Below, piece after piece: positions 15,080 to 27,600 of a stretch of DNA of 64,000 nucleotides (the stretch's first letter is position 1; the number at the start of each line of letters is the position of its first letter). A program made the position numbers and the translations under genes. This stretch comes from Bifidobacterium miconis (GTDB taxonomy: Bacteria > Actinomycetota > Actinomycetes > Actinomycetales > Bifidobacteriaceae), in the NCBI RefSeq assembly GCF_019331735.1, contig NZ_JAHBBH010000001.1:140219-204218 (forward strand), written 5' to 3'. The notes beneath the pieces were generated by a model. The model did not search any database and was not told where the DNA came from. It saw only the letters and a list, made by a program, of their open reading frames with translations.

Positions 15080-16867
15080 ATGGCTGAACAAGGCAATGAG
15101 GTCTCCGGCACGCTGAAGGTGTCCTGCATGCAATGGATGGCTCCCGTCCTTCAGGCGCTGAAGGAGCTAGGAGGCAGCGCCAAGTTCCAGCAGGTGCACG
15201 ATCAGATCGTGCACGATTTCAATCTTTCTCAGGAAACGCTGACCGCGGTCGGAGGCAAGAACAAGGTAAACAGATTCGACAATGATTTGCGATCCGCGAG
15301 AAACCATCTTGTTCAGGGCGGATACATCGATAATTCGGTTCGCGGCGTGTGGACGATTACGGAAAGCGGCAAAACGGTCGACATGAACGATGCGTTCGCG
15401 TCGGAGCTCATTCGCGCGAACCGCAAGGCAACCGCGGCGCGGCGCAAGAAAACGGATGCCAACAATGTCCTTGGCGACAGCGATGTGGCGCAAACCAGAT
15501 ACTGGGCGTACCGTCCAGGCGCCGGAGCGTCGAAATGGCAGGAATGCCAGCAGGATTCGGTCATGATGATCGGATGGGGACGGATCGGCAGCGTCGATCA
15601 GTTCCAGAGCCAGAACGATATCCAGCAAGCCCTGCAGCAGAAGTACGAACTCGTGTCGCCAGCCAAGAACCGTGCCCATGCGCTGTGGCAGTTCGCCAAC
15701 GACATGAACACGGGCGACGTGATCGTCGCCGTCAATGGTTTCCGCAGCGTCCTCGGCATCGGAACGGTTCAGTCGGACTACGAATATCAGCCGGGCGACG
15801 GCGAAGAATTCGACCATCTTCGCCAAGTAGTGTGGACCGTGACGTTTGATGACGGAGACGCTCCGGAAATCGGGCAGCAGTTCGCCAACAAAACGCTGAC
15901 GGAAATCACGTCGGACGAAGCCATTCAGCAGATCAATGCCCTGTTCGACGACGACGAGTTGGACGATGACGACGATGCCGTCTCCACCGCCGAGCAAACG
16001 CCGTTGGAATCATACTCCCGAGCCGATTTTCTGAACGAAGTGTACATGGACGGCGATTCCTATGACCGTCTGGTGGCGATGCTGGACAAAAAGAAGAACA
16101 TCATTCTCGAAGGAGCCCCGGGGGTGGGCAAGACCTTCGCGGCGAAACGCCTCGCCTATTCGATCATGGGGGAGAAGGACCCCAGCAGGGTGCAGATGGT
16201 GCAGTTCCACCAGAGCTATTCCTATGAAGACTTCATCATGGGATTCCGTCCGTACAAGGACGGGTTCGAGCTCAGGCACGGGGTGTTCTACAATTTCTGC
16301 AAAACCGCTGAGGCCGACGAAGGCCATTCGTATTTCTTCATCATCGACGAAATCAATCGAGGCAATCTGAGCAAGATCTTCGGTGAGCTGTTCATGCTCA
16401 TCGAGAGCGACAAGCGCAATCTCAAGCTGCGGTTGCTGTATTCGGACGAACAGTTCTCCATTCCCGCCAACGTGTTCATCATCGGCATGATGAACACCGC
16501 GGACCGCAGCCTGGCGATGATGGATTACGCGTTGCGCCGCCGATTCGCGTTCATCGACCTGCTGCCCGGATTCGACACGGACGGATTCAAGGCGTATCAG
16601 CACAGCCTGCACAGCGCCAAGTTCGACAGGCTCATCGACACCGTGAGGCAACTGAATCAGACCATCGCCAAGGATGAGTCCCTCGGTCGGGGATTCATGA
16701 TCGGACATAGCTATTTCAGCAATCTGACCGCGCAGCAGGCAGGAGACGACCAGACGCTGTCCGGCATCGTCGAATACGAGCTGATCCCCCTGCTCGGAGA
16801 ATACTGGTTCGACGATCCCAAGAAGGTCGAGGATGAGGCTGCCGAACTGAGGAACGCCATCCAATGA
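15080..16867 (+). CDS. McrB-like AAA+ GTPase with Mrr-N-like and specificity domains
   Basis: 595 residues. Residues 1-100 form a winged-helix Mrr-N-like domain (LKELGGSAKFQQVHDQI). Residues about 135-270 (YWAYRPGAGASKWQECQQDS...MMIGWGRIG) look like an EVE/YTH-like modified-base reader. The AAA+ motor has Walker A GAPGVGKT (345-352), Walker B IIDEINR (421-427) and the McrB guanine-site signature MNTADRS with LRRRFAF. McrB translocates and, with McrC, cleaves DNA bearing modified bases. It is the first gene of the operon, and its stop overlaps the mcrC start as ATGA. Not E. coli mcrB by architecture, so no symbol is given. Confidence 0.88.
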   Translation: MAEQGNEVSGTLKVSCMQWMAPVLQALKELGGSAKFQQVHDQIVHDFNLSQETLTAVGGKNKVNRFDNDLRSARNHLVQGGYIDNSVRGVWTITESGKTVDMNDAFASELIRANRKATAARRKKTDANNVLGDSDVAQTRYWAYRPGAGASKWQECQQDSVMMIGWGRIGSVDQFQSQNDIQQALQQKYELVSPAKNRAHALWQFANDMNTGDVIVAVNGFRSVLGIGTVQSDYEYQPGDGEEFDHLRQVVWTVTFDDGDAPEIGQQFANKTLTEITSDEAIQQINALFDDDELDDDDDAVSTAEQTPLESYSRADFLNEVYMDGDSYDRLVAMLDKKKNIILEGAPGVGKTFAAKRLAYSIMGEKDPSRVQMVQFHQSYSYEDFIMGFRPYKDGFELRHGVFYNFCKTAEADEGHSYFFIIDEINRGNLSKIFGELFMLIESDKRNLKLRLLYSDEQFSIPANVFIIGMMNTADRSLAMMDYALRRRFAFIDLLPGFDTDGFKAYQHSLHSAKFDRLIDTVRQLNQTIAKDESLGRGFMIGHSYFSNLTAQQAGDDQTLSGIVEYELIPLLGEYWFDDPKKVEDEAAELRNAIQ

Positions 16868-17940
16868 CTTCGGCAAGTACCATACCCATCCGCAACGTGT
16901 ACTACATGCTCTCGTACGCCTTCCGCGCGCTGCGGGAGCAGCAGTACCGGAAATTGGACGTGGAACCGTTCGCCAACATGGCGGATCTGTGCGCGGCCAT
17001 CCTCATCCGCGGCATGGCGGTGCAGCTCAAACGCGGCCTGACCCGGGATTACATTCCGCGCACCGAGGAGACGGCTTCCCCTCGCGGTCGTATCGAAATC
17101 GCAGCTTCCCTGAACGGCGGAACGATGCAGAAACGGCGACTGGTCTGCACGATGGACGAGTTCACCGTAGACTCGCCCATGAACCGCATCATCAAATCGA
17201 CCATGATGCTGTTGCTCCACGCCGATGTCGCCGCAGAACGCAAAGCCGAATTGCGCAAGCTGCTGGTTTATCTCGCGGATGTACGGCGCATCGATGTGCG
17301 TCATGTCGATTGGCATATGCGATACGGTCGAAACAACCAGACGTACCAGATGCTGATCGGCATCTGCTATCTGATCGTCAAAGGACTGCTGCAGGGGAAC
17401 AGCGACGGCGCCTACAAGCTGATGGACTTCCTCGACGACCAGCGCATGAGCCATCTGTACGAAAACTTTCTGATGGGATACTACACGCGCGAGTGGAAGG
17501 GCATCATCAATACATCACATCATCGCATCCCTTGGATGGGCGTCGGCAACGGCGACGATCCGGGCAAGGCACTGCCCGTCATGCAGCCCGACATTGTGCT
17601 GGACAACGGGCAAAACGTGCTCATCATCGACGCCAAATACTACACGTCAACCATGCAGGCGAGTTACGACCGGTACAAACTACGATCGGCGAACCTGTAT
17701 CAGATCTTCACGTACGTCAAAAACAAAGATGCTGAACTGGCCATGAAGGACAACCAGTCGCATGATGTGTCCGGCCTGCTGTTGTACGCAAAGACCGATG
17801 AAGACGTGGTGCCGGACAACGAATACAGCATGGGAGGCAATCGGATCGGCGCGCGCACGGTGGATCTGAATCAGGAGTTTTCCATGATTGCGCAACAGCT
17901 CGATGACATCGTTATCCGTAATTTCAGCGTCACGCGTTAA
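16864..17940 (+). CDS. McrC-like PD-(D/E)xK endonuclease subunit
   Basis: 358 residues. The N-terminal 100 residues carry the McrC start IPIRNVYYMLSYAFRAL. The C-terminal nuclease core has Asp243 in MQPDIVL and Asp256-Ala-Lys258 in LIIDAKYY, the PD-(D/E)xK triad. McrC both stimulates the McrB GTPase and cuts DNA. It overlaps mcrB by four bases and is followed after 11 bases by the AddB-like gene with its own AAGGGGAG site. The two together make a complete type IV restriction pair. Confidence 0.88.
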   Translation: MTSASTIPIRNVYYMLSYAFRALREQQYRKLDVEPFANMADLCAAILIRGMAVQLKRGLTRDYIPRTEETASPRGRIEIAASLNGGTMQKRRLVCTMDEFTVDSPMNRIIKSTMMLLLHADVAAERKAELRKLLVYLADVRRIDVRHVDWHMRYGRNNQTYQMLIGICYLIVKGLLQGNSDGAYKLMDFLDDQRMSHLYENFLMGYYTREWKGIINTSHHRIPWMGVGNGDDPGKALPVMQPDIVLDNGQNVLIIDAKYYTSTMQASYDRYKLRSANLYQIFTYVKNKDAELAMKDNQSHDVSGLLLYAKTDEDVVPDNEYSMGGNRIGARTVDLNQEFSMIAQQLDDIVIRNFSVTR

Positions 17941-17951
17941 GGGGAGTTCAC

Positions 17952-20900
17952 ATGGCTGATAGAACATCGCACATCGCTGCCGCCGAGGTGCCGGCTGTTC
18001 ACGATGATTTGCATCGCGTCATCCAACAGGCCGTGACGGATGCTGCGGCGGGAGAGAACGGGGACTTGTTCATCATCCTCACCCCGGCCAGACTGCGCAC
18101 GTATGCGGAACGGGCGACGCTGGAATATCTGGGAAAGCATCCGATCGGACGGCCGGGCGTGACGGTGAACGTGCACTCGTTCGCCAGTCTGGTGCGTTCC
18201 GTGATCGGCAACCGGGACGCCGGCAAATACGCGAAACCGATGCTCGGCTCGTTCGCCCTGCGCGAGTGGCTCGCCGCGCTCATGAGACAGGATCCAGCCA
18301 CGTTCCGCAAAGCCGGTGACACGTTCGGCTCGGCCAGCCAGTTCGCGAACCAGATCGCCGAACTGTTCGACGCGGGGATCACGGCCGACGATCTGGAACG
18401 GGCGGCCGCGGCCGATCCGGCGAACGGGATGCTCGCCGACGATCGCATGGCCGCGCTCGCCATACTGCTGCGCGCGGCGGAACGACGGTTCGGCGATGCA
18501 CGCGTGCTGCCGGGCGGTAACGCGGCCGTCGCGTGGCCGTGGATCGAAGACCGGGGAAACACGTTGCACGTCTACCTGTACGGATTCGAAAAACTGTCCG
18601 CGGCCGAAGCGAGAGCCGTATCCGCATTGCAGCGTCACGCCCACATGACGGTCTGCGACGAACCCGGCTATCGGGCGGACATCACTGACGCGATATTCGG
18701 TTCGTCCTCCGGCAGGCATGCGGCCGCAAGCGATCATGCCAGACTGCCGGAACCGATTCCCGTCGATCCCGGCCGTGTCGTCGCCATGTCCGCAGCGGAC
18801 GAAATGGAGGAGGTGCGCGCCGTCGCCTGTCTCATCCGCGAACTGCACGACCACGGCGGTGCGGACGGCGCACCGGTACCGTATGAGCGTATGCTCGTGA
18901 CGGCACGCGACCTGAGCCCCTACCGGGCTATGCTGGACAGCGAATTCACGTATCAGGGCATCCCCGTCAATGCGACGCCAGCCGCAACCCTGGCCGACGG
19001 CCCGTTCGCAGACCTGCTGCTGGGACTGCTCGACGAACGCCTGTACGAAGAACGGCCCGACCGGGCCGCCGTCATGCGCGTGTTCCGCACGCGGCTTCTG
19101 CGCGACCCGCACCGGCAATGGCGCATCACCAATCGCGATCTCGACCGACTGGATCGACGGCTGCAATCCGAAGATCCCGCCGCAGTATGGTCAGACGGCG
19201 AACACCGGACGACCGGCGCGACGGTCACCGCCATACGCGCGCTGATCAACGAAGCGCGACCAGCGTTCATGCCACCGACCGGCACGGGACTCACCGTCCG
19301 CGAAATCCTGGCGCGCATGGTCCGGTTCCTGGCCGACCACCGCGTGAACCTGTCGTGGCGACTCGTGCTCGAAGAATCCTCCAGTGACAAGGACCGGCAC
19401 GACAGCGCAGAACTTGAGCAGCGGTTCACGCGCACGCGCGAAGCGTGGAACCTCGTCATGCACTCCTTCGACGAACTCGTCGAACTGTGCGGCGACGAAC
19501 CGTACGACGACATTCGTGCCACACTCCCCAACGGTCTCGAAACGCTGCTTGCCGCCACGCCGGCCGGCGCCGAACCCAAATCGACCGACGCGGTGGACGT
19601 GGTCGCCTTCCCGACGGCCATGCGCCATTACGATCGCGTGTTCGTGCTCGGCTGCAGCGAATCGGCTTTGCCGGCCATCCCGCACGAATCGGGACTGCTC
19701 AACGACACGGAGCGGCTCCGGCTCGCCGAGACGCTCGCGACAAACGGCAAGACGATCGAAGCGGCCATAATGCGCTCGCTGTCGGTGCACGGCAAGGCCC
19801 GCCGCGAAGTGCTTGCGTTCAACCGCGTGCTGCGGCACGCCGGCCGAATCACGCTGCTGTGCCCGCGCAACGCCGGGGGCGCGTCGCAGACGCTGTCCCC
19901 GTTCGCGGCCCGACTGCTGCCGAACCTGTCCGACGGTCAGGGAACGCGCAGCCAAACCATCGACGATCTGCCGTTCGCCGACAACATTGCCCCCAACGGG
20001 ATCGCCATGGATGAGCAGGACGCAACGGACGATCGGGCGCATCGTCCGCTCACCCGGCCGGTCGACCGCAATCCGCTGGACGGGCCGGTCGCGCTCGCGC
20101 TGTTCACCACAACGGAACGCAACACCGGCGAACGCGTGCTGGAAACGTCGATTTCCGCAGCCGAACGGTACTACGCCAACCCGTTCGAAACGTTCATGGA
20201 CAAGGGACTGCACGTCAAGGCGCTTGAACCGTTCGCGCTGGACGCTGCGATCGAGGGGCTGTTCTACCACGCGGTGCTCGAACGGACGGTCGACGTACTC
20301 ATCGCGACGGGGAAGAACCCCGCGAGCGTGTCAAAAACGTACCGTGCCGACGACGGCACGCCGTTGGACGCGCACGCGCTGGTCAACCTGTTCGCCGATC
20401 CGGACTGGCATCCCTCGCCGCTGCCCGAGTACGGATTGAACGGGCAAAGCCTGATCGACGAAGAACCGAAGTTCGCGATATTCCTGTCCGGCAACCGCAT
20501 GAAAGCCGTGCATCGGCAACTGGTGCAACGGCTGCACGCCTTCGTCGACCGACTGCATGCAACCCGGGGAAAGTGGAAGGACAACCTGTTGACGCCGCTG
20601 GACGGCGAAGAACAGCCTCTCGTCACCACGACCCGGCCGTTGTTCGCCGAACAGCAGTTCGGCGACATCAACGGCGTCAAAGGAGACTGGGATCCCGTCA
20701 CGCATCAGCTGACAGGTCACGGCGACGACGGCCCGACCGAAGTCCGACTGGACATTCGAGGCAAAGTGGACCGCATCGACGAAGTCACCAGAGGCGACGA
20801 CAAGGCCGCGTTCGTGATCGACTACAAGTCCTCGGGCTCGAACTACACGCTGTTCGCCGACATGAACGGCGCGAAAGTCTACTACGGCCACGAACTGCAG

Positions 20901-21662
20901 CTGCTCACCTACGCGTATGCGGCGATGCGCAACCTGCACGAACAGCGGCCGGACCTGCCCGTGGCGGGCGTCATGTTCCTGCCGATCAAGGCAAGCGGCA
21001 CCGGCGTGTCCGCCACCGTCAAACCCGGCACGCTCGTCTTCAAGCCGGCGGACGACGCAACCGGGCCGGAACCGTCCGGAAAACCGGCCGATAAACAGGC
21101 CGATCCCAACGAACAGTGGACTATGCTCTTTGCCGGCGCCGAAGGCAGGCTTCCCGGCATCGCGTGCAAGGCCAAAAACACCCCGCTCGACATCGGGGAC
21201 ATGGGCCTGCTCGTACAACCGTGGCAGTGCAGAACAACCCCTTCGGGGAAGGCGGCGACCAGCGCACTGCCTTCGGTCGGCACGAAGCAAAAGGATTTCG
21301 CCGCCCTGCTCGAATACGTGCAGAACATGATCGTCCGCGCCTGCCAAAACATGCTCGACGGACGCGTCTCGCCGTCCCCGTACCGGAACATCGCGGACGA
21401 GAAGAACGGTGCCCAGTACAGCGACTTCAAGGACGCGATGGCATTGGACCTCGTCGACGGACGCGCCTGGCACTACGAGCGTCCGCTGTTTCTGCAGGAC
21501 TTCCTCGACAGGGCCGCAAGCGGCGAAATCATGGACCGGTTCGCGACGCCGGAATCCGCCGTCACGATCGGCGACGTCGACGCTGGCAACGGCAACGAGG
21601 ACGATATCGACGCGAATGATACGGACGATGCAGGCAACACGGACGGCAAGGAGCAGGCATGA
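17952..21662 (+). CDS. AddB/RexB-like PD-(D/E)xK nuclease with degenerate helicase domain
   Basis: 1236 residues. The N-terminal region (VTVNVHSFASLVRSVIG, later VFVLGCSESALPAIP) matches the inactive UvrD-like fold of AddB proteins; no Walker A is seen. The C-terminal RecB-type nuclease shows GKVDRID (Asp940), VIDYKSS (Asp957, Lys959) and the downstream ELQLLTYAYA block. The four-cysteine iron-sulfur pattern of classic AddB is not apparent. It overlaps the next gene by four bases (ATGA). A chromosomal AddAB would sit alone; here it follows McrBC, so a DNA-degrading effector for that system is inferred. Confidence 0.8.
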   Translation: MADRTSHIAAAEVPAVHDDLHRVIQQAVTDAAAGENGDLFIILTPARLRTYAERATLEYLGKHPIGRPGVTVNVHSFASLVRSVIGNRDAGKYAKPMLGSFALREWLAALMRQDPATFRKAGDTFGSASQFANQIAELFDAGITADDLERAAAADPANGMLADDRMAALAILLRAAERRFGDARVLPGGNAAVAWPWIEDRGNTLHVYLYGFEKLSAAEARAVSALQRHAHMTVCDEPGYRADITDAIFGSSSGRHAAASDHARLPEPIPVDPGRVVAMSAADEMEEVRAVACLIRELHDHGGADGAPVPYERMLVTARDLSPYRAMLDSEFTYQGIPVNATPAATLADGPFADLLLGLLDERLYEERPDRAAVMRVFRTRLLRDPHRQWRITNRDLDRLDRRLQSEDPAAVWSDGEHRTTGATVTAIRALINEARPAFMPPTGTGLTVREILARMVRFLADHRVNLSWRLVLEESSSDKDRHDSAELEQRFTRTREAWNLVMHSFDELVELCGDEPYDDIRATLPNGLETLLAATPAGAEPKSTDAVDVVAFPTAMRHYDRVFVLGCSESALPAIPHESGLLNDTERLRLAETLATNGKTIEAAIMRSLSVHGKARREVLAFNRVLRHAGRITLLCPRNAGGASQTLSPFAARLLPNLSDGQGTRSQTIDDLPFADNIAPNGIAMDEQDATDDRAHRPLTRPVDRNPLDGPVALALFTTTERNTGERVLETSISAAERYYANPFETFMDKGLHVKALEPFALDAAIEGLFYHAVLERTVDVLIATGKNPASVSKTYRADDGTPLDAHALVNLFADPDWHPSPLPEYGLNGQSLIDEEPKFAIFLSGNRMKAVHRQLVQRLHAFVDRLHATRGKWKDNLLTPLDGEEQPLVTTTRPLFAEQQFGDINGVKGDWDPVTHQLTGHGDDGPTEVRLDIRGKVDRIDEVTRGDDKAAFVIDYKSSGSNYTLFADMNGAKVYYGHELQLLTYAYAAMRNLHEQRPDLPVAGVMFLPIKASGTGVSATVKPGTLVFKPADDATGPEPSGKPADKQADPNEQWTMLFAGAEGRLPGIACKAKNTPLDIGDMGLLVQPWQCRTTPSGKAATSALPSVGTKQKDFAALLEYVQNMIVRACQNMLDGRVSPSPYRNIADEKNGAQYSDFKDAMALDLVDGRAWHYERPLFLQDFLDRAASGEIMDRFATPESAVTIGDVDAGNGNEDDIDANDTDDAGNTDGKEQA

Positions 21663-24600
21663 CCCACGACAACCGGTATTTCATCAACGCGTCGGCCGGA
21701 ACCGGCAAAACCACCCGACTCCTGCAGGACGTGATGATCGACCTGTTCAACCGCAGCCGGAGCGACGAACACGCGTCCATCCGCAACTCGCTGATCATCA
21801 CGTTCACCGTCGCCGCGGCCGCAGAACTGCGCTCCAAACTCGACCGCAACCTCGCGTTCGCCGTACGCTACGCGCGCACGCACGAGCGGCTGATGTCCGG
21901 ACAACCGGTCGACGACGACGCGGCCGAACATGACGTCGACTTCTACATCGGCGGCGACGACGGCGAACTGGCCTCGTCCATCCGCTCCAGCAGCGAATCG
22001 GCGGCATTCGCCGCGCGCGTGTTCTCCAAGGCGCAGGACGAACTGCCGTCCACGCACATCAGCAGCATCGACGCGCTCAACAAATACATCGTCGACCGCA
22101 ACGCCAGCGAACTCGGCATCGACCCGGGATACCGGATCCTCGCCGACACGGCCATGGCCGCGCAACTGCGCAACGGCATCCTCGACGAACTGTTCGAACA
22201 ATGGTACGACCCAAACTGGCACAGCGAGCCGGTCAATCTGAACGGGACACCGGTCACGGTCGGCAACGCCGAATTCGTCGACCTGCTCGACAACCTCAAC
22301 GGCCCGGCCTCCGACGACAGGCTCGGCCGCGAAATCCTCAGTCTGTACGATCGCGCGCAATCCAAGCCGGCCGGTCTCGTCTGGCTCGACTCGCTGTCCG
22401 AACCGTACCGCACGCAGTTCTCTGCGACGAAACCGCTGCGCGGCGCCAACTGGATGGTCGACCGCGCATTCGACGAATGGCGCGACGGACTCGGACCGCT
22501 GCGCCAACAGGCCGCGAGCACGCTGCACGACATCGGCGCATCATGCGGCGACGCGCGCGACGGCGAACGGCTCATCGCCGACAGCCGCGTCTTCTCCGCG
22601 CTGTTCGCGTCATTCGACGCCATCGTGGACGCGTACGAACACGGCGGGTGGAACGACGTGAAAGCCGCGCTGCAAGGACCATACGACGCGGTCGGCCAGT
22701 TCAACCTCACCAAACAGGGCGTGCCGAGCAAGCAGCTGTCCGCCAGCAAGTTCGCCGCGGTGAGCGACCTGTTCAAACAAGTCCAACCTGGCACGGACAG
22801 CAACCTCACGGCCACGAATCTGGTCAAAACCGTGCGCGGATACGCCGACAAACTCACAAACCCGGTGTTCGCATACACCGCCGAACAGACGGACGCGCTC
22901 GACGAGGTCGCCCGCCGGCGCATCGACACGCTGGTAGTGCTCGTCAAACTCTTCGCAGCCCGATACGACAGTGAAAAACGTGCGTCGGCGCTCGCCGAAT
23001 TCGCCGACATCACGCACCTGGCCGACCGGGCGCTGCACGATCCCGCAGTGCGCTTGCGGCTGCGCGACCAGTGGACGTACCTGTACGTCGACGAATGCCA
23101 GGACAACAATGCGATCCAAAACGAGATCATCGACCTGCTTTCCGATCCCATCGGCGGCAAGCCCGACGCCAAAGTGACCATGGTCGGCGACGTCAAGCAG
23201 AGCATTTATGCGTTCCGCTACGCCCAACCGGACGAGTTCCGCCGCAAAAGCGACGAAGTGCTCGAGCGCGACGCCGCCCTGCACCGCACCGGCGACGAAC
23301 GGCACTATCGCGTGCTGGAGGAAAACCACCGCTCCGTCCCGGAGATCCTCATCTTCGTGAACACCGTGTTCGACCGGCTCATGCGCCGGAACATGGGCGG
23401 CGTCGACTATGTGCGCCGGACAGACGGCGGCGAATACGCGTCGAACGACCGTTTCGTCATCGCCGGACCGCAAACGGGAGACGACGGCCAATCGAAAGCG
23501 TATGACGCCGGCGCGGTGGAACTGCTCATCCGCACCAAAACCGATCCCGAAGAGAACCGGCGGCCGCTCGACGACACCGACATTCCGCGCGACAGTTCGG
23601 ACCAGCAGCAGATCGACATGGTCGTGCGCCGCATCCGCGCCCTGCACGATGAGCCCCGACCCGGGCACGACGCCGGCTACTCCTACGGGGACATCGCCGT
23701 GCTGGCGCGCAGCACGAAAACGTTCCCGGAACTGTACGATGCGCTGAGCGCCGCCGGCATCCCGGCGGACGTGACCGGCGTGGGCACGTACTATCAGACA
23801 CCGGAAGTCATGATCGCATTGGACTGGCTGCGGGCGATCGACAACGCGCTGCTCGACGCGCCGATGGTCGCGCTGCTGCGAACGTTCGGCTTCTCGGACC
23901 GCACGCTCGCCGAACTGCGACTGCTTGATCCCGTCAATGGTCCGGCCGTCGATGCTCCGGACAGCGTTCCGGCCGACGGGCCGGATGACGACGACGCGGC
24001 GGCGGGCGGCGCGAAACGCGGCTATATGCGTTTCTACGACCTGCTGCGCAAGACCGCGGACGGGACGTTCAATGCACGCAAGGAACTGGCCGACGAATGC
24101 CGGCGGTTCCTCGACCGACTGTCCGATTTCCGCGCGTTTGCGGAACACCATCCGATCGACGAACTGCTCTGGCGCATCTACACGGAAACCGGCTGGTACG
24201 ACTATTGCGGGGCGCTGCCGGACGGCGTGCAGCGGCAAGGCAACCTGACACGGCTGTGCGAGAAGGCGCGAACGTTCGAGGCCACGGGGGAGCGGGGCAT
24301 CCTCCCGTTCCTGGCCGCGGTCGAACATTGGGCGGAGTCGCGCGACCGGCAGGTGAACGAGGAGGCGTCCACGCTCGCCACCAAGGACGCGGTGCACGTG
24401 ATGACGATCCACAAGGCCAAGGGCCTGCAATGGAAGGTCGTCATCCTGATGGGCGCGCAGGCGAACCCGATCAGCGAGCGCACGCGCAGCGCGTTCGAAA
24501 CCATTCAGGCGCCGGATGGCGACCGAGGCATCGCCGCGTGCGATTTGCGCGACGAGCGGCACCAGATCAAAGTCGGCACGTTCCAGCGTGACCTGCTTGT

Positions 24601-27600
24601 GCGGGAGGCACGCCGCCGCGGCATCGACGAACAGCTGCGACTGCTGTACGTGGCGCTCACCCGACCGCAGGAAAAGCTCATCATCGCCGGCACGTGGACG
24701 CGCACGCTCGCCGATCCGGACTCGTATGTCGCGAATCTGAACGACTACTGCAAGGACGCGCGCCTTGCGGACGACGGTGCGCTCGATCCCGAATACATCT
24801 CGCGCAACTACGGGGACGCGTCCGCGCAGGGCACGTACCTGAGCTGGATCATCAGTTCGCTGTGGGCCGCGGATCCCGTTTACGATTCGACCAACGAGAC
24901 GAACTCGTTCGCAGCGTTCTGGACGGCCGTATCGGCGAATGCGGCCTCGGATGTGCCGCCCGAGGCGGGAGCCGCGGACGACGTGACGTCAGGAATCGCC
25001 GCTGAACACGCTTCTGACATGACGTCTGAACCGAGCGCTTCGGCGGAGGACGATCGGCAGATGTCTTGGCCGGTTGCGCTGCCGTCCGGACTCATGGACG
25101 ACACGGTTGCGGTCGCTTCGGTGCCCGGCCGCGCATTCACCATGCACGCCGACTATGAGGACATCGAAGCGCAGCCGGTCATCGACGAGCATGCGGACGG
25201 TTTCGACGCCATGACGACGAGGCCGACGACGGACGGGTTCCTGTCGCTTGACGACCGGCGCGTTCGGCGGCGTCCGGCCACCGTCAACGCGTCCGGCATC
25301 CGGCGCTGGCTCGACAGCCTGCCCTCTGACGATCATGATCCGAGCGACGATCCCGACATGCCGTCCGATCCGTCTTCCGATTCGTCGGGCGACGACGACA
25401 CCGGTGACGGCGGCGAGGCGATGGGCGGCACCGGTGCGACGGCGACGAACATGGACGACGCGTCGGCCCGGCGGTTGGCATTCGCCTCCTACCCGCTGCC
25501 CGACTTCATGATGGACGCCGATGCCAGCCCTTCGCCTGCGGAACTCGGCGTCGCCGTGCACAATGTGCTGGAACTGTTCGACTGGGCCACTCCGGCCGGT
25601 GCGACGGCCTGCGCGGACGAACTGCATGCGGTGATCGAGCGTCTCGCCGACAAGGAGATCATCTCGCGCGCCGTCGCCGACCGCATCGGCCGCGGGCGGC
25701 TGTTCGACGGTATGCTGTGGTTCGTGGCGGGAGGGGCTGACGCCGATCCGACGGCCGGGGACAACGGCATCTTCGGACGCGGCGGCATCCGCGGGCACCG
25801 TGTGCGGCTGCTGCGCGAGGAACCGTTCTCACTGCTCGTTTCCGCCGATGAATTGCGTGCGCTGATCGGTGAATCCGGCGAAAGCGGCTCGGACGATGCT
25901 CCGGCTGATGTTGTGCCGGATACCGCGGTGCAGGACGTTGCGGATGACCGGATCATCGTGCGAGGCGTCATCGACGGCTATTACGTCGACGACGAAGCCA
26001 AGCGGATCGTCCTGTTCGACTACAAAACCGACGCCGTGCGCGACGACGAACGCGCCGACGGCAAGGCCGGACTGGAACGGTGGAAGCAACGGCTGCATGA
26101 CGACTACTACGGCCAGCAGTCGCTGTACGCCGAGGCGTTGCGGCGGCTGTACCCGGGATATTCGGTTGCGGAGCGATGGCTGATCGGCCTTGCCGGGCAG
26201 CGGCTGATCGACGTGTCCGATGACGGTTCGGACGATCTGGCCGGTACCGTATCGGGCCTCGGCGAGCCCAATGTTGCGTCGGATGGGGATGCGGTTGCGC
26301 GTGACCGCGACACGCCGGACGCAGATTGTCCGGTTATGAAGGGTGTCCCGGAAACGCCGGGACGCGACGGGCAAGGCATCCGGACGGACGTCGGGAAACC
26401 CGATACGCAGGCCAGCATCTTGGAAAGGATCAGCGACATGGCAACCACGAACGACAATATCGACATCACCGGCAACGACGAGGCGCAGGACGGTGTGATG
26501 ATCCGCTTCGACAGCCCCGCCCGGCAGACGGTCGGCGGCATCACCAAAATCACCGGACTGGTGCGTGCCAAATACCTCATCGGCATCATCGACAATCTCA
26601 ACCTGCAGGCCAACCCGCGCAACGCGAAAACCGGACAGGTGACCAGCGCCATCCAGGACTCCATCGAGCATGATCCGATGCTGTTCCCGTTCAAGACCAA
26701 GGGCCTGCTGCTCGCGGCAAGCACCTACAAGGAATTGGAGCGCAACCGGTTCCTGCTCACCTTTGACGAACCGGATGTGGAGGGCATTCTCGACGGTGGC
26801 CACAACACGCTGGCCATTGGTCTGCTCATCCTTCGTCACGCCATGGAGCATGCCGGCCTGAAGATGCCGCGCGGCGCAAAGACGTGGGCGGACTTCAAGC
26901 AACTGTGGTGGGACAACCGTTCCCTGATATCCGACTATCAGGAGGCCGTCAAGCAGGATCTGGCCGTGTTCAACGATCCGAATAGCCCGAACGGCGAACT
27001 GTCGTTCTACGTCCCGGTGGAACTGCTGGTGCCCGCAGACCCGGACGACGAACTGTGCGTGGGGGATTTCCGTACCAACCTGCTGGAGATCTGCGAGGCG
27101 CGCAACAACAATGTGGAGCTGACCGCCAGCACCAAGGCCAATCAGAAGGGCTATTTCGACGATTTGGCCAAGCTGCTGGTGGAGGAGAACCTGCCGGTGG
27201 CCCAGCGCGTCGAATGGAAATCCAATGACGGCGGCGACGTCAAGGTGCAGGACATCATCGCATTGTCGTGGATCGTGCTGCGCCTGCTCACACCGGTCAA
27301 GGACGACGACGGCAAGCCGGTCGAGGCTCCCGCCCCCGCCAAGCTCTACAGCGGTAAGGGCGGCTGCCTCGACCTGTTCGTGCGGTTCATGGGATCCCCG
27401 GAAGTCACCGCGTCCTCGTCCGCAGACTACCGTGCGGAAATCCGCAACGTGCGCGTCCACAAGGCCCTTGCCCTCGCGGTGCAGCTGCCGGCCCTGTACG
27501 ACGTCATCTACGAACGGTTCCCGAAGCTGTACAACGAGGCCAACGGCAAGTACGGCCGCATTGCGGCGGTGAAGAACCTGAACAAGCCCACCAAGTCCGG

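Noticed and set aside
22610..24562. 650-codon open frame on the minus strand
   Set aside because: Antisense to conserved helicase motifs, no ribosome site, shadow composition.
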